This document shows, in pieces, positions 10,567 to 22,457 of a DNA stretch of 64,000 bases. The notes under the pieces were generated by a model that was not told where the DNA came from, ran no database searches, and was given only the letters and a program-made list of their open reading frames with translations. The stretch is from Neoechinorhynchus agilis (taxonomy: Eukaryota; Acanthocephala). Within the stretch, counting starts at the first letter, position 1. Each line of letters starts with the position of its first letter. The stretch is taken from positions 3,844,001 through 3,908,000 of the forward strand of contig CM121342.1 in assembly GCA_051530055.1 (NCBI GenBank), written 5' to 3'. A program made the translations under genes and the position numbers.

Positions 10567-13296
10567 TTATTCAACAAAAGATTTCCTTCTATTCCGCCTT
10601 CCTTTCTTCAAAGCACCTGCGAAATCGATATTAGTAATGTCTCCCTTGGTAGGAATACCATGATTGGACAAATATTGATCAAACAAATAGTCGATTTCCT
10701 CTTCTTCACTTTTAAACTTCCTCGTTACTTCTTCTTCTTTAAAAGTGGTATCTCTTTCTCTAAGGTACTTGCGAAGGAACTCATAATGAACGCCCTGGCG
10801 ATTTCCACCTTCTCCTCGGTTCTTTTTTGGCTTTTTAAACGAGAACGCATCTAGGAAGTTAATAGGCGCAAAATCAACAAATGGATCCGATTTATATGTG
10901 ATAGGTTCTGAATTGAGTATTTGTTGAGCAAATAGGGACACGGTGGGATGATAGTGATCTTTAAGGAGAACAAGTTCATAGAAACCAGGAACTCCAGCGT
11001 ATGCTGGATTGCGAGCAGTAGGATCGTATTGTTTCTTGAGTTGGTTATTAAGATCACAGTGCACCCACGATGTTTTAACGGCTTCATTTTCTTCGTCCAT
11101 ACAACCATTGCCAACATCAACCATACCAGCATGAGCAGATTTTCGCAAATTGCTAAAAAGTACGAGGGTTGAGATTATGAATGAATTGTTGGTCGATCGA
11201 ATGCATTGCATTAGAAGGCGTTTCATCATCGAATTGACGATCGCTGGAGTGGCTGATTGCGATGTGAGCGATTTAAATAGTAGACGGAGTGCAAAACGTG
11301 CTCGTGAGCTTGTATCAAGATCAGGATTTTTTAGTGAATGAATGTCGAGATGATAAGTTTTTTGAAAAGGAAAGCAATTCGAAAAAGTTTAAGTATATGA
11401 TTTTACAAAATCGGTAAGTGGCCACACGATATCCATTCTGGAGCTAAGTAGTGGTACAAAGCGGAAAAATACCGTTCATTCGCGATCCCGGATTGCTTCA
11501 TTGTAAGAGTGAACAAGAGAGATAGTGCGTCCAAGGCAATGGACGTGTTCGTTGAGTTATAAGCAAGTCGAAATATATCCTTAATCCGTGCATCGTCAAG
11601 CATTGTGAGATCGTCAACATAAGCAATCGATTTCCGTACACCTTTAAGAACCGTCTTAACCACACGCCGATCTTCTTCTATCAAGTTACCAAGTCGGTTA
11701 AATACGCTCATAAATGCGTTGATCATTTCAGATGCTAAGTTTCGATCGCTACATGGAATACTGGTCATTAGAGTAAGACCGTAAAATTGAGCTCGTTCAG
11801 GCAAATTCGATCTAAACACAAAACTCTCAACTTCTCTAAACACAACTTGGCTCATTCGTGGATGATGCTTCAAAAGTCGTTGAATCGCTGAAAGGGACGT
11901 TGAAGATACAACTGCATCAGTATCACCGAGCTTATTTACAATCATTGATAGGAGCCGGTTCTCATTTTCGGGAGTTGACCGAAGTAGACGTTCACAAAAG
12001 TCTACACATCGCCGTCTCAGTGCACTTAATTGACTTTGTAACAGATAAGATGGCTAAACGGGTAAGTAACAAAACTAAATTTTGAATTCGCGAGGTTCTC
12101 TTGACATTGGAATGTCCTAGAACCATCGATGAATAAAACGATTTTTTAAATCGTGCATTAAAATGCTTTTTTATGGAGGAAAAATGCAAGGAATTTTATT
12201 AAGTCCGATATTTAGGCACAAGTTTGTACCTTAATCAAGGTAGCTTGATATAATTTTAGAATAAAAACTAAACTGCTCAAAAAAACATTCATAACCGAAT
12301 TGTTTTTCCAGACTTTATTACTTTGGTTGAATTCTTAAAAGTAAAGTGCATACTGAATGGTTTTCAACATAATCCCGGTTAAAGATTCCTTTATTATTGG
12401 GAAATACTTCGCGCCCGAGCTTACAAAACCAACAAATAAAAAGAACTATCACAAAAACTAATTTTTAGATGACTGATGAGCGAAATGTTTCCTAATAATA
12501 AAAGAATCTTTAACTGGGTGATTATGTTCATCGGCACCATTCAATATTTACCATTTCAAAAGATCTTCTTGATAAGATTAAAGCGCATTTATTACCTCCG
12601 AACCAATAGCTACTGAACACTTTAGTGAATTGTTAGAAAATTATTAACATCAAAACTTATAGAATTTAATGATAGCCGGGATAAAAGGCGAATTCGAAAC
12701 TAAAACTAGATATAAAGTTCCCAGGACCGTAGAGCCATCATTTTATATTTATCGATGATATCCAAAAGTTTAGAATAGATCTCTTTAAGTCTTGACTCAA
12801 AGTACCACAAGGCAACAGTCCTTCGTTTTTGAGTTCCAGTAATCGGTCTTACCGAAAGTGCTTTTAATTTTCGATTGTTAGGAAGAAGATAATCCAAAAG
12901 AAGTTCAAGAAGAGGATCAAGGGCTGCAAATACTTCTCGTGTCTTGGCATTCTCCATCATTGACACTAACCGTTCAAAGCTCTCGAGACCGCGGCCAAGA
13001 ACATCGTCACTTACACGAACCACCAGAGCAGCGATTCGGTCGAGCCGGGTTCCACGGTGGCTGATTTCATCTAGGAATCCAACTTTACGTTCCGAACAAA
13101 ACTCCTCGAGCCACGCTTTCTCGCATTTTGACATCAGCGTAGTTGTTAGCTCGGTGAGAGTATCAGAGTCTGGGATTTGTTCGAGTTCAAGCTCATACCA
13201 ACGAGTGTTCAGTGGCTTCGATATTTCCTCAGGTGGCTGCCGTCTCTTAGGCTTTGCTTTACGTTCTAAATGATTGAATTTCCGAGCCACGCCCAT
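10567..13296 (-). CDS. CEBPZ/NOC1/MAK21-type ribosome biogenesis factor
   Basis: This is the orthologue of CCAAT/enhancer-binding protein zeta (yeast Mak21/Noc1), a nucleolar factor for 60S pre-ribosome maturation. My model is exons 13296-12745, 12044-11445 and 11331-10567, all in phase 0, giving 638 residues. Diagnostic stretches include MIVNKLGDTDAVVSSTSLSA, HPRMSQVVFREVESFVFRSN, SWVHCDLNNQLKKQYDPTAR followed by NPAYAGV, and the acidic/basic tail with DYLFDQYLS and IDFAGALKKGRRNRRK. It is shorter than human CEBPZ at both ends. TTTTCAG precedes the ATG directly, so an upstream exon or trans-spliced leader is possible. The 240-bp satellite begins just upstream. Both introns are non-GT-AG (separate entries). 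The stop codon lies inside an AATAAA. Confidence 0.9.
11332..11444 (-). other. Inverted-end intron 2 of CEBPZ (113 nt)
   Basis: On the minus strand, TTA|GCTCCA ... CACTA|AAAAAT, with TA at both edges. The inverted ends are GAATGGATATCG (11438-11427) and CGACATTCATTC (11347-11336), 10 of 12 complementary. The join gives ALYHYL-KNPDLDTSSRARF, which lines up without gaps with the family. A GT-AG reading (…ATATC|GTGTGG to ATACAAG|CTCACG) is also in frame but fits the family less well. Confidence 0.5.
12045..12744 (-). other. Inverted-end intron 1 of CEBPZ (700 nt)
   Basis: On the minus strand, AAATAT|AAAAT... ...CTTAT|CTGTTACAA, with TAT at both edges. The inverted ends are GATGGCTCTACGG (12739-12727) and CCGTTTAGCCATC (12061-12049), 11 of 13 complementary. 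The join gives LLDIIDKY-LLQSQLSALRRR, matching the expected spacing. The nearest GT-AG sites do not keep the frame. The interior is AT-rich and holds no gene. Confidence 0.6.
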
Positions 13297-13332
13297 CTGA
13301 AAACTTATTCGAAAAGTTCTATCTCAGATTTA

Positions 13333-15106
13333 AATTCACTGATATATTTATCCGATATTTCAAGTCCGATCATTTTGACATTTTACCAAGGTTTCCAATT
13401 AATCGAAGTGAAATATCGGAAATAAATTGGTTAATTGAAAAACCAAAAAAACGAATATTTCGTATAGTATTAAAATTTAAGATTGAACGTCAGCAAACGG
13501 AATATAAATTGAATTATTGTCGTCAGGGGGGAAGAGAATTCCTTTTTCTTAGTTTTGAACCTTCCGGATTTAAATTCACTGATTTATTTCCCCGATATTT
13601 CAAGTCTGATCATTTTGACATTTTACCAAGGTTTCCAATTAATCGAAGTGAAATATCGGAAATAAATTGGTTAATTGAAAAACCAAAAAAACGAATATTT
13701 CGTATAGTATTAAAATTTAAGATTGAACGTCAGCAAACGGAATATAAATTGAATTATTGTCGTCAGGGGGGAAGAGAATTCCTTTTTCTTAGTTTTGAAC
13801 CTTCCGGATTTAAATTCACTGATTTATTTCCCCGATATTTCAAGTCCGATCATTTTGACATTTTACCAAGGTTTCCAATTAATCGAAGTGAAATATCGGA
13901 AATAAATTGGTTAATTGAAAAACCAAAAAAACGAATATTTCGTATAGTATTAAAATTTAAGATTGAACGTCAGCAAACGGAATATAAATTGAATTATTGT
14001 CGTCAGGGGGGAAGAGAATTCCTTTTTCTTAGTTTTGAACCTTCCGGATTTAAATTCACTGATTTATTTCCCCGATATTTCAAGTCTGATCATTTTGACA
14101 TTTTACCAAGGTTTCCAATTAATCGAAGTGAAATATCGGAAATAAATTGGTTAATTGAAAAACCAAAAAAACGAATATTTCGTATAGTATTAAAATTTAA
14201 GATTGAACGTCAGCAAACGGAATATAAATTGAATTATTGTCGTCAGGGGGGAAGAGAATTCCTTTTTCTTAGTTTTGAACCTTCCGGATTTAAATTCACT
14301 GATTTATTTATCCGATATTTCAAGTCCGATCATTTTGACATTTTACCAAGGTTTCCAATTAATCGAAGTGAAATATCGGAAATAAATTGGTTAATTGAAA
14401 AACCAAAAAAACGAATATTTCGTATAGTATTAAAATTTAAGATTGAACGTCAGCAAACGGAATATAAATTGAATTATTGTCGTCAGGGGGGAAGAGACTT
14501 CCTTTTTCTTAGTTTTGAACCTTCCGGATTTAAATTCACTGATTTATTTATCCGATATTTCAAGTCTGATCATTTTGACATTTTACCAAGGTTTCCAATT
14601 AATCGAAGTGAAATATCGGAAATAAATTGGTTAATTGAAAAACCAAAAAAACGAATATTTCGTATAGTATTAAAATTTAAGATTGAACGTCAGCAAACGG
14701 AATATAAATTGAATTATTGTCATCAGGGGGGAAGAGACTTCCTTTTTCTTAGTTTTGAACCTTCCGGATTTAAATTCACTGATTTATTTATCCGATATTT
14801 CAAGTCCGATCATTTTGACATTTTACCAAGGTTTCCAATTAATCGAAGTGAAATATCGGAAATAAATTGGTTAATTGAAAAACCAAAAAAACGAATATTT
14901 CGTATAGTATTAAAATTTAAGATTGAACGTCAGCAAACGGAATATAAATTGAATTATTGTCGTCAGGGGGGAAGAGACTTCCTTTTTCTTAGTTTTGAAC
15001 CTTCCGGATTTAAATTCACTGATTTATTTCCCCGATATTTCATTCCGGAATTATCAAACGTGAGATACCAGGGAAATTAATCAGTGAATTTAAATTCCCG
15101 GAGTAT
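13333..15106. repeat. 240-bp satellite with an accidental long ORF
   Basis: At least seven units of exactly 240 bp, nearly identical, differing mainly at two or three positions (for example CCCCGATAT versus ATCCGATAT, and GAATTC versus GACTTC). Because 240 is divisible by three, one plus-strand frame stays open for 523 codons with an 80-residue repeat. I regard this as a by-product, not a protein. The array ends at 15083-15106 in TCAGTGAATTTAAATTCCCG, the inverted complement of a motif that opens the solo copy at 41.9 kb. The unit therefore seems to derive from the end of an inverted-repeat element. Confidence 0.85.
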
Positions 15107-15228
15107 GGCAAAACTGAGAAAAAAACAGTTAACTACAAAGTTGTTTTTTGGTAATTTGGTTTACTAAGCATTTCTTTCAGACGATTTTCGCTTCGGCAAT
15201 TGATGCCAATCATTTTCGTATGTTCCGA

Positions 15229-16037
15229 TAGGTAATATTTCGTCTTTTAAAAAAAGAGGGATTTTGTTTATGAACCTTTATTGAACCACACAAACTACTC
15301 ATTTTTTCTTTGAATACTCGAACGTATTAATTCTTAAATATACGATTATTTTTTATAAAACGAAAACTTCAACCTCAGTTTGAACTTGATTGATTTGTGT
15401 TCAAAGTTGGTACTGATGGAAAAAATTGTCAAAAATGCGATCTTTTCGTCTTCATTTCGTTGATTTTATATTAGAAGAATTAAATTTGAATATTTTCCAA
15501 CTTGAAAATATTGAATTGGAGGTCTCGTTGTTCACAATCTTCATTCCAATCAATTTAGCTGCCCGTCTCACATTAGAATAATGGCTGCGGTTGAGACAAA
15601 CTCTAACGTTTCTCAAATTTTAAAAGTTCTATTTTCGTGGTGGTATCATAAATTCAAAGAAAAAATGAGTAGTTTGTGTGGTTCAATAAAGGTTCATAAA
15701 CAAAATCCCTCTTTTTTAAAAGACGAAATATTACCTATAGAAACGTTAGAGTTTGTCTCAATCGCAGCCATTATTCTAATGTGAGACGGGCAGCTAAATT
15801 GATTAGAATGAAGATTGTGAACAACGAGACCTCCAATTCAATATTTTCAAGTTCGAAAATATTCAAATTTAATTCTTCTAATATAAAATCAACGAAATGA
15901 AGACGAAAAGATCGCATTTTTGACAATTTTTTCCATCAGTACCAACTTTGAACAGAAATCAATCAAGTTCAAACTGAGGTTGAAGTTTTCGTTTTATAAA
16001 AAATAATCGTATATTTAAGAATTAATACGTTCGAGTG
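15229..16037. repeat. Paired inverted duplications (A B then A' B')
   Basis: Block A (about 15229-15316) is reverse-complemented at about 15655-15745. Block B (about 15317-15618, roughly 300 bp) is reverse-complemented at about 15747-16037. The order is A, B, A', B', so each block is inverted in place rather than forming one palindrome. A short direct repeat (CTCAAATTTTAAAAGTTCTA) follows both B and B'. The 67-codon ORF across the junction is not credible. Confidence 0.75.
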
Positions 16038-17090
16038 TCCATCTCAAATTTTAAAAGTTCTATTTTCGTGATGGTATCGCTCTTTCGCATGCCGGATGAA
16101 TTCAAAGAAAAATTTATTTTTTAATTCATAATTCTCGTTGCTTCGGCTCGAAACTTTGTTAGACTTCAACAAGCATCTCGATTCAAACGACAATTATCAT
16201 CGTTAAAGATTACATAAACTCTTCTATCGAATCATATTTTGTTGTTAATTTCGTTTATTGTTCAAAATGTATTGCAACTTTCCTTTTTTACATTTGAACT
16301 TGATGGATGTTTCGCTCAAAATAAGTCACTCGAGTCGTGAACTGCCGCGTTTTAGAATTACTAATACTTACGACGCTACTTGATTAGAGACGAACGCGAT
16401 TACTCTTAAATCGGATTTCATTTAAACTTGAAACTAAATAGATTAGTAATGTCTTTAGCTTTTCCCCCTTACCACTGCTAGTGGCACTTTTTAGATGGAA
16501 CTACGAATACGCTAAATGTAATAGAGTATATATTTCCCAGTTTTTCTTTGTATATTACATTGAAGATTTCTTTTTATTAAAAACAATAATAACCTTTCGA
16601 ATTATTGTTTAGAAGTCTACACCTCCGGTAACGAACAAACTGAGATGATGAACCCCATACGAGGTTCGTAGAACGTCTTTTTAATCGAAATAATCATTTA
16701 CCGCGGGTTCCAATCACATTCCACCCCCCGGTACCTCCTCGAACATAACATTTTAATAAAAACCCTGAATTCATTTGGTTTGGATTCCATGCTTGTGCAA
16801 TCATTTCTTATCTTCACATCCGACGTGATTTGTATTATCGAACAAAGTTTCAGAATAAGCGAAATTCTGATCTTCGCTTGTTTTTAGCACGCTTAGTCTA
16901 GTTACGATTGTGAGTGTAGATGTTAGACGAAAAAAAACGGTTTCTCATCGCAGACTCTTCTTAGAAATCGAAACGGTAAGCTAAATTGCTTTCGGTTAGA
17001 ATTTCTTTTATATTAAACCTAAATTTAATTAAGAGTTATGCGTTAATGTCGCAACTCAAGTATTAGAATTTTTCTTTATTATTGTGGTTA
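16038..17090. other. Gene-free AT-rich stretch
   Basis: No coding frame, repeat array or RNA gene was recognised on either strand. Confidence 0.4.
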
Positions 17091-17099
17091 AAGGATGAA

Positions 17100-18460
17100 T
17101 TCCTGATTTTACCATTTTAATGTAATGGGGAAAGTGTTTTTATGTGGCGGAAAAATTGAAGGACTAATATCGTGCCTTTATCAAGGTTGCTCATAAGTTT
17201 TTAATTATATATACAAGTAACCTAGATAAAGGAACGAGATTGTCCCTTTCGAAAGGAACAACCGGATTTAACCAAAATTCTATTAACATTTCCACCATAA
17301 ACATGAGCAATTTGATCCCTTTTTTATGAACAAATGGGGAAAATGCCTTTATGTGGCGTAAAAATTAAAATAATTTATTGATTCTGATATTTCGAAAGGA
17401 ACAATCATGTACCTTGCAGACAGGAACAATCGTATTTAACCAAAACTCTATTAAAATTTCCGCCATAAACATGAGCAATTTTATCCCTTTTTATGAACAA
17501 ATGGGGAAAATGCCTTTATGTGGCGTCAAATTTTTAAAAGAATTTTTTCGAAAGCCACAATCGTGTAACTTGCCGATAGGGAAAATCGGATTTAACCAAA
17601 ATTCTTTTAAAATTTTCGCCATAACATGAGCAATTTTATCCCTTTTCATAAACAAATGGGGAAAATGCCTTTATGTGGCGTCAAATTTAAAAGAATTTTT
17701 TCGAAAGCCACAATCGTGTACCTTGCAGACAGGGACAATCGTATTTAACCAAAACTCTATTAAAATTTCCGCCATAACATGAGCAATTTAATCCCTTTTT
17801 TATAAACAAATGGGGAAAATGCCTTTATGTGGCGTAAAATTAAAAGAAATTTTTCGAAAGCCACAATCGTGTACCTTGCCGAAAGGAACAATCGTATTTA
17901 ATCAAAATTCTTTTAAAATTTCCGCCATAACATGAGCAATTTTATCCCTTTTTTATAAACAAATGGGGAAAATGCCTTTATGTGGCGTGAAAATTAAAAG
18001 AAATTTTTCGAAAGCCACAATCGTGTACCTTGCCGAAAGGAACAACCGGATTTAACCAAAACTCTATTAAAATTTCGGCCATAAACATGAGCAATTTTAT
18101 CCCTTTTTTTATAAACAAATGGGGAAAATGTTTTTATGTGGCGTAAAATTTAAAAGAATTTTTTCGAAAGCCACAATCGTGTACTTTGCCGATAGGGAAA
18201 ATCGGATTTTACCAAAATTCTTTTAAAATTTCCGCCATAAACATGAGCAATTTTATCCCTTTTTATGAACAAATGGGGAAAATGTTTTTATGTGGCGTAA
18301 AAATTAAAATAATTTATTGATTCCGATATTTCGAAAGCCACGATCGTGTGCTTTGCCGAAAGGAACAATCGGATTTAGCCAAAATTCTTTTAAAACTTCC
18401 GCCATAACATGAGCAATTTTATCCCTTTTTTTATAAACAAATGGTGAAAATGTCTTGCAA
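17100..18460. repeat. Tandem array, ~155-bp unit
   Basis: About eight diverged units, each with AAATGGGGAAAATGCCTTTA, then TGTGGCGT, then TTTTTCGAAAGCCACAATCG, then CCGCCATAACATGAGC. Internal words are related to the dispersed elements at 8.7-10.4, 21.2-21.8 and 62.9 kb (ends of the form TGGCGTAGAAA or TGGCGGAAAA). The array looks like an expansion of that family. Confidence 0.8.
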
Positions 18461-18844
18461 CGACAAATCTGCTCTGAGTTTAAATGGTGATGTTTTTTTG
18501 GATGTTGTATCCCCGTCCCTTCGTTAATTTGTGTGAGAAAAACATTTAGGTTTTGTACTATATATATATGTTTTTTGGTTGGACGATAAGGTACATGAGT
18601 GTTTCTCCTCGACTAAATCGTTCTTTTCACGCTTTCTTATCCATCCACGAGAGTGCCAGTTTCTCAGCAAGAAAAAGGCGTAGTTCACGTTTCTCGCAAT
18701 GTCGTTCTCGCGAATGGGAGTGTCGTAGCCAGAATATGGCAACCGAGGGCGGGGGAGAATGTTCATTATTGCTAGAGAGACAGCGCATGTTGACGGAGCA
18801 CTCCGCCTACTCCTTTTGTTACTCATTTTTAAATCTCAAGAGAA

Positions 18845-20546
18845 ATGACCTTCTGGTATGATCATACCAACAACAACAACAGCAGCAGCCGTCCATTTGT
18901 TTATCCCAACTCACCATTTAATCAGTCTAATTGGATTAGTGAACATTTGAGCGCGTTTCAACCACCAACACTATCATCACCCCCGCCGTATATGTATATG
19001 CCAACTTATTATTACGCCGGCGAAGGTCTTATGGAACCACCCCAACAATTTCAGTTAAACCGCCCAATGTACTTCAAAGAAAACGGAGATCCTCAGCCAA
19101 AAAAAACTGAAATGGATTCTAAATTTGAAGGGAACAACAACAATCACGATGAAGTACCCAAATTAAATATGATGCGATGGGGAAAACCGAATGGAGAGCA
19201 ATTACAATCTTATCCTACACCAAACAATGCTCCGTACAGACCATTGTCAATTAAAAACCGTTTACGAACCTCCGTTACAATTCCTATCACGTTTGTTAAT
19301 CACCCAAGAAAAATTGAGAAAAACGAAATCGAACGACCTGCTCTTCGTTGTATTAAAAATATCCTTGGAGATGGAAACTGCATGTTCCGTGCAATAGCAA
19401 TCCAATGTTGACATTTTGTAGCCAGACTTTTTTTTGACGCTTCCGAAATCAATTTAAAATTTTATTCCCAGCTAAGCATGGACCCCAATGAATTCTTCTT
19501 TTAAGCGCAATTCGATGCCATAGTGTGGAAATTTCAGTATGTCGCTCAGTTTTGAAATCCTGAATTAAATAATGCAAATCCAAAAAAATTTGAATTATCT
19601 ACAATTCATTAAGTGAGGAAGTAAAACGTTTAAAACCCTTTGGAACTCAATTTTCGCACACATTTTCGTCTATATCTATTCTATACATAATAGTGGCATT
19701 GCTCTTTTTTTGTTAAAGGATTAAAGTTAGATATTCCGCGTTTGGTAATAGTTTTTAAAAAAGTTCGAATAAAGCCCGCTCGAACACTTTGTGTTGAGAT
19801 TTCCGGCTATCTTACTTTATTTAATAAAAAAGATCCGCAGGGTAGAATTAAAAGAAGATTTCGTTCGATCCGTTTGACACCAAAACGCCCATTATATTTC
19901 AGACTGCAAATTTCCTTTACATTTTTATTATTTTCAACAAATATTTTTTGTTTAGGTTTTTAAAATTATTAGCTTAAAATTATTATCGATCACACACGCA
20001 CACTAAAATATTATTTCGTCAAATTTGTAGCAAGAAAATAGCTTAAACGTCGATTTTAAACGCATTTGTTTTATTAGTAGAAAATTTCAACATTGGACCA
20101 TAGCGACGGAGTTGTCACGATTAATGAACAGCGATGCAGGATTCGATTATGAGGTCCGATTACAACTCGGTCTTGAAAATCCCCGCGATCAGTCAATGTT
20201 CATTCATACATTGAGACACAAAGTTGTCACGGAATGGCTTGAATTGTCCAGATTGTATCAAGGATTTGTCGAGAACCAATACGATTTTCAAACAGAAGCG
20301 ATGAGATTCCTCGATGACGGTTATTATGCGAGTGAAATGGGCGATCTTGTTCCGGCTGCAATAGCCAACATATTCTCAATAAAGATCAAAATTTTCGTAA
20401 TGGAACAAGGAACGATAAACAGTACAAATGTCGTAGAAGTCGAGCCGTCGAAATCGATAAAGTTAGACAAATGGAGGACAATTTATTTGGCATATAATCC
20501 TTCCGGTGGTGGGCATTACAATGTCGCTGTACCTGAAGTTTATTAG
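18845..20546 (+). CDS. OTU-family cysteine protease (deubiquitinase-like)
   Basis: Two exons, 18845-19398 and 20105-20546, 331 residues. The N-terminal 150 residues are low-complexity (N, P, Q, Y rich; YDHTNNNNSSSRPF). The OTU domain then starts with GDGNCMFRA; Cys179 is the expected nucleophile and Asp176 part of the loop. TLRHKVVTEWLE is the usual second block, and the catalytic His322 lies in GGGHYNVAVP near the C-terminus. OTU proteases cut ubiquitin chains; the chain type cannot be told. The intron splits the OTU domain right after FRAIA and has inverted ends (separate entry). A GT-AG alternative (donor 19407, acceptor 20103) is in frame and would add three residues. AATAAA lies near 20633. 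Confidence 0.85.
19399..20104 (+). other. Inverted-end intron of the OTU gene (706 nt)
   Basis: CCAATGTTGACATTTT (19402-19417) and AAAATTTCAACATTGG (20081-20096) are inverted complements at 15 of 16 positions. ATAGC is repeated at the two edges (19394-19398 and 20100-20104). The join gives FRAIATELSRLM in frame. A GT-AG reading also exists, so the junction is not settled by sequence alone. A 74-codon ORF inside is not convincing. Confidence 0.55.
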
Positions 20547-20559
20547 CCCAATGTTTAAT

Positions 20560-22457
20560 CAAGTTAATTTGTGAAGAAACCATAGTTTTGTACTATTTAA
20601 AAACGAATGCATGAGATAAGTACAATTGCCGAATAAATTACGAACATCGTCTCTATACGGTTCTTGCTTGATATGCGAAGGTTTTCGACCTTTGCTCAAA
20701 TAATGCTGCTTCCAAATGTTTTGTAACAATTATTTTCAATATTTGGCCCTTCGCTTAGATGTGTTTCTATCAATTTATAAATTTTAAGGAATTTGCTAAC
20801 ATACAAAAAACAAAATAATTGTTGTCATTTCAACAACAATGCCCGTTACAAAATATAATTAATGATATTGAATGGAAAAAAAAGTAAACTGAGAAAAAAA
20901 GACAGTTATATTATTTATCAACAATTTTTACAAAGGAAATGTCACACTCGTACAAAAACGAGTTGTACAATACTCTTGAACCTTTTAAAGGCATTCCATT
21001 GAATCATATAGTTACACGTCTTGTGCTTGACGAAGATGACAGTGTACGGGTAAACGAGAAAACGTCTCGTTGAAAGAAATTAAATTTACAATAGAAGAGT
21101 TAGGCAATCTGAATTCTAGAATGATTGACCATACTTTTGAAAACATCATCACGAAGAAATTAAAATGATTCTATATTCAAAAATCCGTCCTTTATTTACT
21201 TGTGAAACAACCTTTTGGGATAAACGCGTACGAGATTGTGCCTCCGAAATATCCGAATTTTTTAAATTCTGTTTAAAGATTGAATTGTCCAAAGTCGTTT
21301 TTTATGTGGCGTAGAAAAGAATTAAAATGATTTGATTTTCAAAAAAATTCGATTACTTGCGAAACGACCTTTTGTAATAAACGCGTACGAGATTGTGCAG
21401 AAACCAATCGGATTTTTGAAAATAAAATCATTTTAATTCTTTTCTACGCCAAATAAAACAATCAATAAATTCTTTTAATTTTTACGCCATAAACAAGCAA
21501 AAAATGAAGTTTTTATGAAAGCAAGCGAATAAAACGCTTAACCTTGCGATATAGACCGACGAGATTGTGCCTTCGAAATATCCGAATTTTTATAAATTCT
21601 GTTTAAAGATTGAATTGTCCAAAGTCGTTTTTATGCGGCGAAGAAAAGGATTAAAATGATTTGATTTTCAAAAAATTAGATTACTTGCGAAACGACCTTT
21701 TGTAATAAACGCGTACGAGATTGTGCCGAAACCAATCGAATTTTTGAAAATAAAATCATTTTAATTCTTTTCTACGCCAAATTTTAATTGACGATGAACT
21801 ATTGTAAGTTTCAATGTCGTTGTATAATTCTTTTTTGAAACGAGATTTCTACTTTTCAATGCGCTGCGAAAATTAACGATGTGTTTATTCGAATCATGGG
21901 ATATAATTCAATTCTATTCGCAGCCATGTTAAGATGGTCGAGGCGATCCATAAACCCATAAAATAATTTCTGAGAAATACTGCAATTTTATTTTTAAAAT
22001 GACGGGTTTATTGAACATCGACGTCGCACATTACAGCACGAGTAAGCGTACAGTGACTTAAAATTATTTCTGTTAAACCACGAAGACCTGATTCTTGCTT
22101 AAAAAAAGAAACGATTCGTTTTGGAAGTACTTTAGTTCAAGACGGTGAAGATTTGCTGGAAAATATTTAATCAAAAAATATGCTATTATTTTGTGGTCGA
22201 TTATGAACACCGAAGAGATAAAGTCGAAATAAACTATTTGGACTCATTGAATCATTAATTATCAATTCACATCATTCGAGGACCGACCAAAACAATAACA
22301 TATCTCTGAAACTACCAAATGCAATGATTAAAATATGATATTTGCGCAAGGTATTAAATATTTTAGCAGAAGAGGAATTTTAAACATTGACTAAGAAATT
22401 GTGATATTTTTGTTGCTATTCTGATTTTTTTTACTTTTATTACTAATCGAGTTTTAG
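20560..22457. repeat. Dispersed inverted-repeat elements (21.18-21.79 kb) in a gene-free stretch
   Basis: Two related copies lie at about 21183-21480 and 21545-21790. Each holds GTGGCGTAGAAAAG, then AATTAAAATGATTTGATTTT, and, inverted, AATAAAATCATTTTAATTCT followed by TTTCTACGCCA. The same words flank the LINE fossil at 8.7-10.4 kb. The rest of the interval (20.56-21.18 and 21.8-22.45 kb) is AT-rich with no gene seen and should include the promoter of the sorting nexin. Confidence 0.65.

Noticed and set aside
13509-15080. A 523-residue repeat protein
   Set aside because: The open frame follows from a 240-bp satellite whose unit length is divisible by three. There is no start context or splice signal, and the unit relates to a transposon end.
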